Assembly: GCA_016179685.1 (NCBI GenBank)
Contig: JACPCR010000064.1
Coordinates: forward strand, 1 to 64,000
Direction of reading: 5' to 3'
Length of the DNA: 64,000 nucleotides
Origin: Planctomycetota bacterium
Lineage (GTDB): Bacteria > Planctomycetota > PUPC01 > JACPCR01
Shown in pieces: positions 1 through 8,182 of this stretch; within the stretch, counting starts at the first letter, position 1; the number at the start of each line of letters is the position of its first letter. The notes under the pieces were generated by a model. It had not been told where the DNA came from and ran no database searches. It was given only the letters and a program-made list of their open reading frames with translations. Made by a program: the position numbers and the translations under genes.

Positions 1-99
1 CCGAAGCCCCGCGAAGGCGAACGCAGCCCTGGGAAGGGAAAGCGCATCAACCACAAGAGTCCCGTAGGGACGACAGAAGTTTTCGCTAAGGAGTTACGA
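1..99. repeat. Dispersed repeat, copy 1 (inverted copy at 12652..12750)
   Basis: These bases are the near-exact reverse complement of 12652..12750, with only a few mismatches over 99 bp. The two copies sit about 12.6 kb apart in opposite orientation. This copy abuts a coding remnant at 105..305. No coding potential or transposase is seen, so it is probably a non-autonomous dispersed element or an intergenic repeat. Confidence 0.8.
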
Positions 100-104
100 A
101 GACG

Positions 105-305
105 GGCATCTTCGAATCCGAATTTCGTCTCCAGCAGGCCGGCCACCTGTTCCGCATCCCGCTGTGCGTGCCGCAGGGCCTGCCAGTGGTCGTATTCATC
201 TATCCCGATGACCAGGTCGTGGCAACGGGGGACGTCCGCGTCCTGTCCGAGCACGTCTTCGAGCAGTTTTGGTCCTGGTCACTCAAGTTACACGCGTCGG
301 TTTGA
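105..305 (+). pseudogene. Protein-coding remnant without a start
   Basis: One plus-strand frame is open from about 105 to a TGA at 303..305 and reads like genuine protein, with alternating hydrophobic and charged residues (for example GHLFRIPLCVPQGLPVV, then FIYPDDQVVATGDVRVLSEH). No start codon or ribosome binding site is present. The frame emerges directly from the repeat at 1..99, which suggests a 5' truncation by the repeat or by a rearrangement. The family is not recognised. It could also be a chance open frame. It converges on the 3' end of the sugar isomerase gene. Confidence 0.3.
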
Positions 306-317
306 GGCAGCGCTTCG

Positions 318-1154
318 CTAACGATTCAACCCGGCGGCCCGGAAGGCCGCGGCCAGCGTCTCGTAAGCCAGCTTGGCGCAGGCGTGGGGATCGTAGCCCG
401 GCCGCCGCTGCACCATCATCGAGACCTCGACGGTCTGGAAGCCATCGTAGCCCGCCTGGCGCATGACCCGGAGGTAGTGGGGGTAATCGAAGTCGTCCTC
501 GCCGGGCACGAGGAATTCGAACTGGGGCAGCTTGCCGCGGACTCCCTTGACGTGCGTGTGGACGATATGGGGCATCAGGCAGGGGACGCTTTCCTCTACG
601 CTTAGGCCCTGGGCCTGGAAATGGCTGTAGTCGCAGTTGACCTTGAGGAAAGGCGAAGTCACCTGGCCCAGAAGCCAGAGCATGCGGTCGGGCCGATCGA
701 TGGACGCCCCGACGTGCGGCTCGAGGGCGATGGTGACTCCTCGCCGGGCCGCGTAATCGACGAGAGCGCCCAGACGCTCGACCAGGAGAGGCTTGATGCG
801 CTCGAATTCGTCGGGTCCGCCGCCCGGCGTGGTATTGACGGCCGGAGGCGTTTCTTGAGCCCATTCCGCCGCGAGGTCCACCGCCCCGGTCAGTTGACGC
901 CAGTTGGCCCCGTGCTGTTCGGGGTCCGTCAACACCACGCTGGAATGCGACGCCAGGGCCGGCAAGGCCAGCCGGTATTCCTTCAATCGCTTCTTGATGC
1001 GAAGCCGTTCGGCCCCGTCCATCTTTGCCAGCGCCGTGGTGTAATGGGGCAGAACGGTGATCTCGATGCCGTCGTATCCGAGGTCACGGACGGACTCAAG
1101 CGCTTCATCGATGGGCACCTGAGGCATGCCCCAGGTGCTGTAGCCGAGTTTCAT
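318..1154 (-). CDS. Sugar phosphate isomerase/epimerase (xylose isomerase-like TIM barrel)
   Basis: This 278-residue protein has the AP endonuclease family 2 / xylose isomerase-like TIM-barrel pattern. It opens MKLGYSTWGM and carries metal-ligand candidates in IALEPHVG, VNCDYSHF, HTHVKG and a late TVEVSM. Proteins of this size with these motifs are usually annotated as sugar or hydroxypyruvate isomerases or epimerases; the substrate cannot be read from sequence. The ATG follows a good GGAGAA site. It lies directly downstream of a Gfo/Idh/MocA dehydrogenase on the same strand, a pairing common in catabolism of modified sugars and inositols. A 52 bp palindrome separates the two genes and may limit read-through. 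Confidence 0.85.
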   Translation of the reverse strand: MKLGYSTWGMPQVPIDEALESVRDLGYDGIEITVLPHYTTALAKMDGAERLRIKKRLKEYRLALPALASHSSVVLTDPEQHGANWRQLTGAVDLAAEWAQETPPAVNTTPGGGPDEFERIKPLLVERLGALVDYAARRGVTIALEPHVGASIDRPDRMLWLLGQVTSPFLKVNCDYSHFQAQGLSVEESVPCLMPHIVHTHVKGVRGKLPQFEFLVPGEDDFDYPHYLRVMRQAGYDGFQTVEVSMMVQRRPGYDPHACAKLAYETLAAAFRAAGLNR

Positions 1155-1166
1155 GATGATTTCTCC

Positions 1167-1218
1167 TAGCCTGGATTTCTCACAAATCCGCTAGCGGATT
1201 TGTGAGAAATCCAGGCTA
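1167..1218. repeat. 52 bp perfect palindrome between two co-oriented genes
   Basis: The two 26 bp arms are perfectly self-complementary around a central CTAG at 1191..1194. The palindrome contains the stop codon of the upstream dehydrogenase (minus strand) and ends 13 bp before the isomerase start. The arm motif TTTCTCACAA, or its relative GTGAGAAATGCGGG, recurs near 6867, 8731 and 58487. It could act as an mRNA hairpin, an attenuator or a repeat-element target. Confidence 0.9.
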
Positions 1219-2496
1219 AATCAAGCCCAGATCCAGATCGATCTCCCGCTGGTAAGCGTCCACTTTCTCGTTCTCGACCTCCTGGACCATCAGGGTCCGG
1301 CCGGCCGCGGCCGATTCCAGCATGGCATAGCAGAGCGCCACGGCGCGGGCGCCCACGGCCGCGTCCACCTCCGGCCGCCTCTTTTTCAAGATGCAATCGC
1401 CGAATTCCCAATACTCGCAGGCTATCAGCTTCCGGTCCGTCTGAGTGAATTCGAAATCGTACCGCCAGAGACGCCGGCCGCCGAACAGGGCCGCCGTCAC
1501 CTCGTCGAGCTGAAAGTCCGGCACTCGGTCCAGGATGCGAGCGTCCGAAACAGCTTCTTCGCCGTCCAGGGAAAGCTGGAGCGGCTGACCGCTCCGGTCG
1601 CCCGGCAGTGAGAGCGAGCCTCGGCTGCCGAAGACCATTCTCTGCCAGAGGCCCTGGCCGTGTCCCGCGTGGTCGAGCGTGTAATGTCCGACCAGTCCAT
1701 TCTTGAATTCCAGGAGGCCATAGCAGGCGTCTTCCGCGGTGGGCCGGAACTCCTCGGGCATCTGATGGAGCTTGGCATAAATGGGATTGGGTGAAAGCGG
1801 CGCGGCCTTCTTGGCCTGGCCGCTGTATCGCACGCGCTCGTGAAGCCGTATCCGGGCGGTGACGCTTTCGACCTCGCCCCAGAGGTATTCCACCATGTCG
1901 GTGAAATGCACGCCGACGTCGAGGAGGATTCCCGAGACGTTCTTCAGATGCCGCCACGGAGTGATGAGGATGCGATCACCTCCCCCAACACACTGGTGGA
2001 GGAGCAGGCGGGGAGGCCCGATGATCCCGCGGTCGAGCAGGGCCTTGGCCAGCCGGTTGATCGGGTCGCGCCGGTAATTCTCGGCCACCGAGAGCACGAG
2101 GAATTTCCCTTGCTTCCCGGCCTCTTTTGACGCCCGGACCATGCGGTTTGCGGCCCGCACCGTGAGTCCCATCGGTTTCTCGGTGAACACGTGCCATCCC
2201 CGGCGCAGGGCCTCGACGGCGAGCGTGTGGTGGCTGCGCGGCTCCGTGCAAATGTCCACGGCCGCCAGCGAGCCCGCTCCCGCCTGAAGCTCGTCCAGCG
2301 AGCGGAAGAGGCCCGGCCGCCTGCCGAGCTGCTTCTCGGCCTCCTGCGCGAGGGACTCCGCATTCTCCCGCTTCATGTCCACGGCGCCGATCAGCTCGAA
2401 GGGATTGAAGCCGGACCGCTCCAGCTCGATCAGGCCGTTCAGGTGGCGGTGGCCCATTCCGCCGCATCCGATGAGGGCCAGTCCCATCCGCTCCAT
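1216..2496 (-). CDS. Gfo/Idh/MocA family NAD(P)-dependent oxidoreductase
   Basis: The N-terminal Rossmann fold carries the dinucleotide-binding motif GCGGMG almost at the start. The hallmark EKP signature of the Gfo/Idh/MocA family (VFTEKPMGLT) lies about 105 residues in, followed by the usual alpha/beta C-terminal domain. The length of about 426 residues is normal. The ATG at 2496 is preferred because GGAGGA sits five bases upstream; a GTG at 2508 is also in frame. The family oxidises or reduces sugars, inositols and related polyols with NAD(P). The gene is divergent from a PhyH dioxygenase and upstream of a sugar isomerase, so a shared sugar-derivative pathway is likely, but the substrate is unknown. 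Confidence 0.88.
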   Translation of the reverse strand: MERMGLALIGCGGMGHRHLNGLIELERSGFNPFELIGAVDMKRENAESLAQEAEKQLGRRPGLFRSLDELQAGAGSLAAVDICTEPRSHHTLAVEALRRGWHVFTEKPMGLTVRAANRMVRASKEAGKQGKFLVLSVAENYRRDPINRLAKALLDRGIIGPPRLLLHQCVGGGDRILITPWRHLKNVSGILLDVGVHFTDMVEYLWGEVESVTARIRLHERVRYSGQAKKAAPLSPNPIYAKLHQMPEEFRPTAEDACYGLLEFKNGLVGHYTLDHAGHGQGLWQRMVFGSRGSLSLPGDRSGQPLQLSLDGEEAVSDARILDRVPDFQLDEVTAALFGGRRLWRYDFEFTQTDRKLIACEYWEFGDCILKKRRPEVDAAVGARAVALCYAMLESAAAGRTLMVQEVENEKVDAYQREIDLDLGLI

Positions 2497-2511
2497 GTTC
2501 TCCTCCACAGG

Positions 2512-2538
2512 ATTCGATTCTAATCGAATAATGATTAG
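2512..2538. promoter_or_regulatory. Overlapping inverted repeats, likely operator in a divergent promoter region
   Basis: The 90 bp between the divergent dehydrogenase and PhyH genes holds ATTCGATT-n2-AATCGAAT (2512..2529), overlapped by CTAATC-n7-GATTAG (2520..2538). The segment is AT-rich compared with its surroundings. The arrangement suits a dimeric repressor controlling both genes. No regulator gene is adjacent. Confidence 0.5.
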
Positions 2539-2586
2539 ACTACGAACGGATCATTTTGACAACAACAGGAGCAGAAGAGGGAAGAC

Positions 2587-3339
2587 ATGAAACTGACTGA
2601 GGAGTTGGTCCGCCAGTATCACGAAGAGGGCTACACGCTGGTACGGGGGCTGATTCCCGCGGAGGTGGTCTCGGCGGTGCGGCAGCGCGCACTGGAGGTC
2701 GCCGCGGGCAAGCACAACTGGGGCGACGGACCGTTCCAGGTCATCGACCCCCAGCGATATCGCAGGCCCGACGGCGGACTGATCCCTATCGGCCTCCAGG
2801 GTCCGTCGAAACAGGAGGAGGTCTTCAGCCGCATGGCCCTTCACGCCAACCTCCAGGACGCCATGCGCCAGATTCTCGGCGGAGAGGTTCATCTCTTCAC
2901 GGACCAGGCCATCATCAAGCACGGGATGCTGGCCGGGGAGCAGGGGGGGCGGAGCTACTACCACCAGGATTCTTACTACTGGCATATCGACCCGGCCCTG
3001 GGGGCGAACTGCTGGATTCCGCTGGACGAGGCGGACCGGGACGCCATTGCCCTGGGGATCATGCCCGGCAGCCACCGCGGCTGGAAGCTGCTCGAGCACG
3101 AGGCCTATTACGACGATCCGCCGTGGTGCAGCGCCCGGACGCTCCAGCCTTTCAAGCGGCTTCGAATTCCCGCCAGCCGGATCGATTTTTCCCGGGAGGT
3201 CGTGCTCCCCATGATGCCGGGCGACGGGCTCTTCTTCACCAACTACACGTGGCATCGGTCCGAGCCGAACCGCACGGGCCGGGACAAGCTCTTTTATGCC
3301 ATCGCCTATCAGAGGAAGCCGGGGGCCGCAAGCGCTTGA
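2587..3339 (+). CDS. Phytanoyl-CoA dioxygenase (PhyH) family protein
   Basis: The 250-residue protein has the double-stranded beta-helix pattern of Fe(II)/2-oxoglutarate dioxygenases. The metal HxD is in HQDSYYWHID, the distal histidine is in TWHRSEPN, and a 2-oxoglutarate-binding arginine candidate follows within about ten residues. MPGSHRGW is a typical PhyH segment. An AGAGGGAAG element precedes the ATG. PhyH proteins hydroxylate varied small molecules, so the substrate is not predictable. It is divergent from the Gfo/Idh dehydrogenase, and the pair probably shares an operator. Bacteria of this type often carry PhyH genes next to sugar dehydrogenases. Confidence 0.88.
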   Translation: MKLTEELVRQYHEEGYTLVRGLIPAEVVSAVRQRALEVAAGKHNWGDGPFQVIDPQRYRRPDGGLIPIGLQGPSKQEEVFSRMALHANLQDAMRQILGGEVHLFTDQAIIKHGMLAGEQGGRSYYHQDSYYWHIDPALGANCWIPLDEADRDAIALGIMPGSHRGWKLLEHEAYYDDPPWCSARTLQPFKRLRIPASRIDFSREVVLPMMPGDGLFFTNYTWHRSEPNRTGRDKLFYAIAYQRKPGAASA

Positions 3340-3856
3340 GGTGCGTTGAATCGGTTGGTGGTTCGCGGTTCGCGGATGACTTCTCACGGGTTACCCATTC
3401 TGGATTCTGGAGTCCCTGGTCCCCTCGTCCCTCGTCTCTGGTCCCTTTTCGCCCGCTCCTCGCTTCTTGCTTCTCGCCTCCCGGACACCTGGCAGGGAGC
3501 AAGTAGCGTGGATCAGGCAGTAAGCTCCGGTCACTTACCGAACACCCGCTTCGCTTCGGGGCAAGCTCTTACACCCCCGCGCCCGACGCCTGCGAGTCCC
3601 TGGTCCCCTGGTCCGTTGTCCGTTGTCCATGGTCCATCGTCCCTCTGTCTTTGAGGCTGAAAGCTGAAGATTCCGATGACTGATGACTGCTCACTGTGCC
3701 TTGTCCCTGGTCCCCTGATCCTTTTCTGCCCGCTTCTTGCTCCCCGCTTCTTGCTTCACCCTGCTCCCTCCGTGCTCAAGACTCTGGACTCAAGACTACG
3801 AGTGGTTGGTGGTGAGACCAACGGAAAAGCCAGGGCGAAATCCACGCGCGCGGGTG
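3340..3856. other. Strand-asymmetric CT-rich intergenic region
   Basis: No convincing gene is visible. The plus strand is dominated by degenerate pyrimidine-rich units such as GTCCCTGGTCCCCT, CGCTTCTTGCTTC and TGACTGATGACTGC, recurring between about 3415 and 3790. This looks like decayed simple-repeat DNA. Short Met-starting frames here lack ribosome binding sites. Confidence 0.6.
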
Positions 3857-4984
3857 TTACTGGTAAACGGCGATGTAATTGCGGCTGCGGTACTCCGAGA
3901 CCAGGCGCGGGTCAATCGGGTAGTGCCCGAACTGTTTCGCCGTCTCCACCATGGCCCGGTAGTTTTCGGGCTTGACCGCGGGATGGATGGAATTGCTCGA
4001 GGAGAGGATATGTCCACCGCCGGGCGAGGCCTTGGCGAGGGTCTCCTTGACTGCCTCGGCGACTTCCTCGGGGCTGGCACGGGTGAGCAGCCGCGTGCAA
4101 TCGATGTTGCCCACCACGGCGATACGGTCGCCATACTGCTGCTTGACCTCGCCGATGTCCATTCCGGCGAGCGTCTCGAGGGGATCGATGGCGTCAATTC
4201 CGGCCTGCACCATCATGTCCATCAACGGCCAGATGTTGCCGTCGGTATGCTTGATATAGGGCACGCCCATCTCGTGGGCCGCCTCGATGCTGCGCACGAG
4301 GTAAGGGAGGACGAACTCCCGGAAGTGTGCGGGCGACATGACGGGGCCAGCGCGGTGGGAGTAGTCGTCACCGGACACGATGACGTCGGCGCCGGAGCGA
4401 ATCGCCTGGCGCATGAGGCGAATCTTGTAATCGACCGTCATTTCGGCGAGGGCATGGGCCAGGTGCGAATTCTCGACGTAGTCCACGAGCAGGTTGTGCA
4501 TGCCTCCGCGCAGGTAATGCGGGAACTCGAAACCGTCGTGGGTGAGAAACACGATGGCCTTGCGGCCCTTGAACCGATGCACGGCGACGCGGAGGGATCT
4601 CAGGCGATAGTTGGCCTCCGGGTCCGGCGATTCGTAGTGACGGAGGTCGCCTTCGTTGCGGATGGGTCCGCCGCACGGGTAGGGGATGCCGAAATCCGCG
4701 ACGCGCCAGACCACGCCCCATTCGTCCTTGAGGGCCGCGCCGTGTCCGCCGGGCAGGCTGCGGCCGCGCCAGGCCTCGATGGGCCCCTCGGAGGCCTCCA
4801 GGGGCCGGAGCGGCATGTCCTCGAAGACCGTGATGGCGTCCAGGTCCTCCGCCTCGACGAAATCTTCGAGCGTGGCCGCGCCCCAGGCCGAGAGCGTCGG
4901 CTCGTTGACGATCAGCTCCCACAGCGGCACGCGGTCAGGCTCGCTGCGGCGCAGGGCCGCCAGAAATCGTTCCCTGCCAGTCAT
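3857..4984 (-). CDS. Uroporphyrinogen decarboxylase-like (MtaA/CmuA-type) protein
   Basis: The protein (about 375 residues) begins MTGRERFLAALRRSEPDRVP, the usual opening of the UroD/MtaA/CmuA superfamily, and continues as a TIM barrel. A GFEFPHYL segment and HTDGNIWPLMDM occur where the methyltransferase branch carries its substrate or zinc region. The ATG at 4984 is chosen because an excellent AAAGGAGG sits upstream; a longer in-frame start at 5044 has no such site. Members of this branch move methyl groups between corrinoids and other carriers, or have unknown roles; true heme synthesis is unlikely. It lies just downstream of an MttB-like gene, suggesting use of a methylated substrate. Confidence 0.85.
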   Translation of the reverse strand: MTGRERFLAALRRSEPDRVPLWELIVNEPTLSAWGAATLEDFVEAEDLDAITVFEDMPLRPLEASEGPIEAWRGRSLPGGHGAALKDEWGVVWRVADFGIPYPCGGPIRNEGDLRHYESPDPEANYRLRSLRVAVHRFKGRKAIVFLTHDGFEFPHYLRGGMHNLLVDYVENSHLAHALAEMTVDYKIRLMRQAIRSGADVIVSGDDYSHRAGPVMSPAHFREFVLPYLVRSIEAAHEMGVPYIKHTDGNIWPLMDMMVQAGIDAIDPLETLAGMDIGEVKQQYGDRIAVVGNIDCTRLLTRASPEEVAEAVKETLAKASPGGGHILSSSNSIHPAVKPENYRAMVETAKQFGHYPIDPRLVSEYRSRNYIAVYQ

Positions 4985-5079
4985 GGTCGCCTCCTTTTCT
5001 AAAGTCTCAGGCTGCCACATCTCCGCGCCCCGCGCTAAGCCCACTCCGCGGACACCCGGCGGAGATGTTGATAGGTGTC

Positions 5080-5118
5080 AGGTGATAGGTGTCAGGTGAT
5101 TCCTGACACCTATCACCT
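5080..5118. repeat. Hairpin with 17 bp perfect arms
   Basis: AGGTGATAGGTGTCAGG is followed after 5 bases by its exact reverse complement. Related CTGACACCTGA words occur near 5185 and 26440. It lies between the MttB-like and UroD-like genes on the same strand and could form a stable RNA hairpin between them. Confidence 0.8.
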
Positions 5119-5243
5119 TTCCGGGCCTTGTGAGGTTGCTGGCTTCGCCCGTCTAAAGGGCAGACATCTGAAACCTGAGCCCAACCTGACACCTGACCCA
5201 CCTGTGGCGGGACACCTTCCCGAGCTGTGTTGGATTGCGGGTA

Positions 5244-6695
5244 TCAGCCGCCTTGAGATTTTTGCTTCATGAGGTAACGTTCGGATAAATGGTCCAGCGC
5301 CTTCACCTGGTCGCCGGTCAACTCGGTCTCCACCGGGAGGCGCATGAGTTCCTCCGCACGTTTTTCTGCCCGCTCGCTCAGGCTTTTGCTGCCCTCGGCG
5401 TTCCAGGCGTCCCGGCGCTTCCGGTAGAGCAGCCGCGGCTCGAACAACTCCTGGCGGAAGTGGGCCAGGGTATGCTCGTGGTCCAGGAAGCAGCCGGCGA
5501 TCCCGACGGATTGCGTCACTTCGAGCGCCAGGGTCTCGGCGTCGACCGGGACGCCGCGGCGGTATCGGCGCGTATAAGCGATGATCTCGTCATCGATGAC
5601 CGCCTGGGCTGGAGAGAGGGTGAGCTCGGATTCGAGCTGACCGACGCCCCAGATGCAGCTCATGCCGCTGGCGGCGTGGGCCTGGAATCCGAAGGTTTTT
5701 TCGAGGGCGGCCTGGGAGTCGGGGCTCATGGCCTCGGTGGAGACCCAGGAGGCGGAGGGCAGGTCGTAGAAGCGTCCCATGAGAGCGGAGAGGTGTGCGA
5801 GGAGAGCATTTTCGGGTCCCCCGGTGACCGCGATGGCGGTTTTCATATCGAAGACGTGTGCGAGTCCGAAGTTGTAGATGCAGGGCCGGCCAGGCTCGAG
5901 CATCTGATTGACGACGAGGCCGGCGAGGATTTCAGCGTTTCCCACAGCGGCCGTGCCGGCGAGCGTGACGGGCGCGGAGGCGCCGGCCATCGGCTCGCCG
6001 TTGATGGTGGCGGGGATGCCGTGGCCCGCGGTGCGGCGAAAAACATCGAGCGCAAGACGAGTCCAGCGTAGCGGCCCGTGGGCGGTGAAGCCGATGCTGA
6101 ACCAGGGGTGGGGCCCGACGACCTGTTTCATGTCCAGGAGCACCTCGGCGCTGTCCGGGGAGAAGAAGAGCACCCGGAGGTGCTTGGACGAGTTCTTGGC
6201 CATGGTCCGCAGGCCGGCGACGTCCCGCGCCGGCGGCGGAACATCATCGAGCGCCACGCCGAACACCGCGTGCACCGAGGGGAGGTGGTCGAGGAGGCGC
6301 GCCCAGCAGGCCATGTCCTCCGACCTGAAACGGCGGTGTTCACCGTTCTGGTAGAGGTTGAGGCCGGGGGCGGACCAGAAGACCGGCTCGGAATGCGAGG
6401 TGAGAACAGTCGGGCTGCCTTTCCGGTCCGTGAGCGTGACGGCGGGCGGGCAGAGGGCGAGGTAGTCCCCGGCCATGGCTCGAGGAATGCGAGCCACCAG
6501 GGCGGAGCGTCCGGGCCTGGCCCCTCGCCGGATCAGGTCGTTGTAGAGGTCTTCGTGTTCGATGCGGATTCCAGGGTTTTCGAGGAGCAGGAGGGAGGCC
6601 TCGTGAATTCGAGTGGCCTGGTTCAGCTCCGCGCCGGAAAGGGGCCTTCGGCCGTCGGGGCCCCCGCGCGGTTTCAGAGGACGGGCAACAGCCAT
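5244..6695 (-). CDS. Trimethylamine methyltransferase (MttB) family protein, non-pyrrolysine
   Basis: This 483-residue protein fits the MttB superfamily along its length, including segments such as NGEPMAGASAPVTLAG, MKTAIAVTGGPENALLAHLSA, and the C-terminal HTLAHFRQELFEPRLLYRKR. The frame has no in-frame TAG, so it belongs to the non-pyrrolysine branch, whose studied members (MtgB-like) demethylate quaternary amines such as glycine betaine or related compounds using a corrinoid protein. AAGGAGA precedes the ATG. A UroD-like gene follows on the same strand, a common neighbour, but no corrinoid protein or activase is in the window. Substrate unknown. Confidence 0.87.
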   Translation of the reverse strand: MAVARPLKPRGGPDGRRPLSGAELNQATRIHEASLLLLENPGIRIEHEDLYNDLIRRGARPGRSALVARIPRAMAGDYLALCPPAVTLTDRKGSPTVLTSHSEPVFWSAPGLNLYQNGEHRRFRSEDMACWARLLDHLPSVHAVFGVALDDVPPPARDVAGLRTMAKNSSKHLRVLFFSPDSAEVLLDMKQVVGPHPWFSIGFTAHGPLRWTRLALDVFRRTAGHGIPATINGEPMAGASAPVTLAGTAAVGNAEILAGLVVNQMLEPGRPCIYNFGLAHVFDMKTAIAVTGGPENALLAHLSALMGRFYDLPSASWVSTEAMSPDSQAALEKTFGFQAHAASGMSCIWGVGQLESELTLSPAQAVIDDEIIAYTRRYRRGVPVDAETLALEVTQSVGIAGCFLDHEHTLAHFRQELFEPRLLYRKRRDAWNAEGSKSLSERAEKRAEELMRLPVETELTGDQVKALDHLSERYLMKQKSQGG

Positions 6696-7291
6696 CCGAT
6701 CTCCTTCTGGTGATAAGCGCTTGGGGCGGCAAACTTGGAAAAACTTTTTGATAACGTAAAAGGCGCAAGAGATGCAAGATGTGCAGGCAGCAAGAAAACT
6801 TTGCGTCTCTGGTGCGTTGAAACGGGATTCCCTCCTTGCACATTCCGTTCCGGCGTACTAGCTCGAATTTCTCACAAGTCGCAACGGCACGCTTGATATC
6901 CGTCTGTGCAGCAATCCGTTGCCATGGAGGCTTCAACGCGGGCTTCCTGGCACCTCGATCCGGGTTAGCCCTGAGCGAGAACGACGCAAGTCGTTCTCTG
7001 GAGTTTGGCAGATTTTCACTTGGAACCCGGAATGCCCCCTGGGAGCGCCTCCCTCCGCACTTGTCCCCATGGGAGGATCCTTCCCATGGGGACAAGTGCG
7101 GGAGACGGCATCCGTGCGGGAGGCATCTTGCCGGCACTCCTTGCACGCGGGGTGTCGCCCTTTGAAACAGCACGAAAAAGCCAGTAGCCCCAACGGGATC
7201 CTCCCACAGGGACAGGTCCGGGAGATGCTGGCGCTACCAGACGTTCCGACGCTCACTTGGCAACGCAGTTAGAAAAGTGCCAAACTCCACA
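6696..7291. other. Repeat-rich intergenic region
   Basis: No supported gene. The region holds the palindrome at 7055..7101, a related half-copy near 7196..7225 (CAACGGGATCCTCCCACAGG), and a GAATTTCTCACAAGTCGC word near 6867 that echoes the palindrome at 1167. The segment CATCTTGCCGGCACTCC near 7124 resembles units inside the propeller gene at 17886..19841. Confidence 0.6.
7055..7101. repeat. Palindrome, ACTTGTCCCYATGGGAGG family, copy 1
   Basis: Two 20 bp perfect arms (CCGCACTTGTCCCCATGGGA and its reverse complement) flank a 7 bp spacer. The same arm sequence recurs with one or two changes at 61409..61499, where the arms are farther apart. This defines a dispersed palindromic repeat. Confidence 0.85.
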
Positions 7292-7404
7292 GTTCGGCGG
7301 CGGACGCCGCCGAACCACTCCCTGGCGCGGACACCGGCCATGCCGTCCGCACGCAAGCTGGCTACCGTCAGCACCGGGGCCGCTCAGCTCGCGGCGCGTT
7401 CTGC
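7292..7404 (+). repeat. attC-like hairpin repeat A
   Basis: It opens with a perfect GTTCGGCGGCG/CGCCGCCGAAC stem, then the shared ~95 bp core: GCCGAAC at 7309..7315, a CTGGCGCGG arm, an internal GCGGAC...GTCCGC stem, a CCGCTCAGC arm and a terminal GTTCTGC at 7398..7404. The GCCGAAC...GTT ends resemble the R''/R' boxes of integron attC sites. It immediately precedes the TA gene pair at 7467. Confidence 0.6.
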
Positions 7405-7466
7405 CCCAAGAAGGATTGCCTTGCCGCACAGTCTGTGGTTCAATGATCTGTGGAAGGAGGTGTCCC

Positions 7467-7700
7467 ATGGGGACCGTGACTGACCGAGTTACCGAAGAAG
7501 CCCTGTCTCTCCCGGCGGACGCCCGTTTGGGCCTCGTGGAGAAGCTGCTCAGCAGCCTGAACCTGCCTATCGACGAGGAGATCGACCGACAGTGGGCTGA
7601 AGAAGCCGAACGTCGGGTCGCCCAGGTCGAAGCTGGGGAGGCCAAACTCATCCCTGGTGAAGAAGTCTTCTCGAAGATCCGATCGAGATATGGGAGATGA
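7467..7700 (+). CDS. Addiction-module antitoxin (Unstab_antitox-like)
   Basis: The 77-residue protein starts MGTVTDRVTEEALSLPADAR and contains RLGLVEKLLSSL and RQWAEEAERRVAQVEAG, the pattern of small antitoxins that pair with RelE/ParE toxins. The ATG at 7467 is chosen because GGAGG lies about six bases upstream and because the family begins there; longer in-frame starts run into the attC-like repeat. It overlaps the toxin frame by four bases (ATGA), the normal translational coupling of such pairs. Such antitoxins bind the toxin and usually their own promoter. The partner toxin frame is broken, so the module may no longer be active. Confidence 0.8.
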   Translation: MGTVTDRVTEEALSLPADARLGLVEKLLSSLNLPIDEEIDRQWAEEAERRVAQVEAGEAKLIPGEEVFSKIRSRYGR

Positions 7701-7983
7701 GATTCTACTTTCATGGGGACGCAGAAACGGAATTCGACAAGGCGGTTGCGTACTACGAGGAGTGCCGGTCCGGCCTTGGATTGGAGTTCGCCCAGGAAGT
7801 CTACGCGGCAATTGCCCGTGTGATCCAGTTTCCGGACGCATGGTCTCCAATGTCCAAGAACACACGGCGATGCCTAGTGACCCGATTCCCCTTCGGGATC
7901 ATCTACCGAATCAAGCTCGGCTACTTGAGGTCGTGGCGGTCGCCGATCTTCGCCGTCGACCTGGCTATTGGCGGGACCGATGA
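7697..7983 (+). pseudogene. RelE/ParE-family toxin, frameshifted
   Basis: Codons from 7697 encode a ParE/RelE-type toxin start (MRFYFHGDAETEFDKAVAYY, later RFPFGIIYRIK). The typical C-terminus (LEVVAVADLRRRPGYWRDR) is found in a different frame ending at the TGA at 7981..7983. One base appears to be missing between about 7914 and 7921. Read in frame, the protein instead runs through the following repeat. The combined length of about 95 residues matches the family. Either the toxin is inactivated, which is plausible for a cassette-borne toxin, or the assembly has a single-base error. Confidence 0.75.
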
Positions 7984-7987
7984 ATGT

Positions 7988-8160
7988 GCTGAACCATGCG
8001 CTCCAGCACGACTCCGCATCGACCGCCGCTTTGCGGCGGTCAATGCGTCGCGGCGCTTTGCGCCGCCGAACCACTCCCTGGCGCGGACACCGGCCTTGCC
8101 GTCCGCAAGCAAGCTGGCTACCATCAAGGCCGGCGCCGCTCAGCTCGGGGCCCGTTTGGG
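7988..8160 (+). repeat. attC-like hairpin repeat B (composite)
   Basis: It starts five bases after the toxin stop with GCTGAACCATGCGCTCCAG, which resembles an attC 5' end. A strong CGCAT..GACCGCCGC/GCGGCGGTC.ATGCG hairpin follows, then the shared core at 8065..8160 (GCCGAAC, CTGGCGCGG, GGCCTTG...CAAGGCC, CCGCTCAGC, GTTTGGG). It separates the first TA pair from the DUF4258 pair. Confidence 0.6.
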
Positions 8161-8182
8161 CCGCCAATGAATGCGATAGCCG

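Noticed and set aside
3346..3975. Short open frames in the CT-rich region
   Set aside because: Pro/Ser/Leu-rich translations arise from degenerate pyrimidine repeats and have no start signals.
3737..5002. Long plus-strand open frame opposite the UroD-like gene
   Set aside because: High GC produces long antisense frames. The minus strand encodes a recognisable family with a strong ribosome binding site, while this frame has neither.
5244..6695. Pyrrolysine in MttB-like proteins (also 36273..37733)
   Set aside because: Both frames are continuous with no in-frame TAG, and true Pyl-MttB needs one near the middle of the protein. They fit the non-pyrrolysine branch.
7697..7983. Programmed frameshifting in the ParE-type toxin
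   Set aside because: No slippery heptamer or downstream pseudoknot is evident at 7910..7925, and two unrelated cassette genes show similar single-base changes, so decay or error is simpler.
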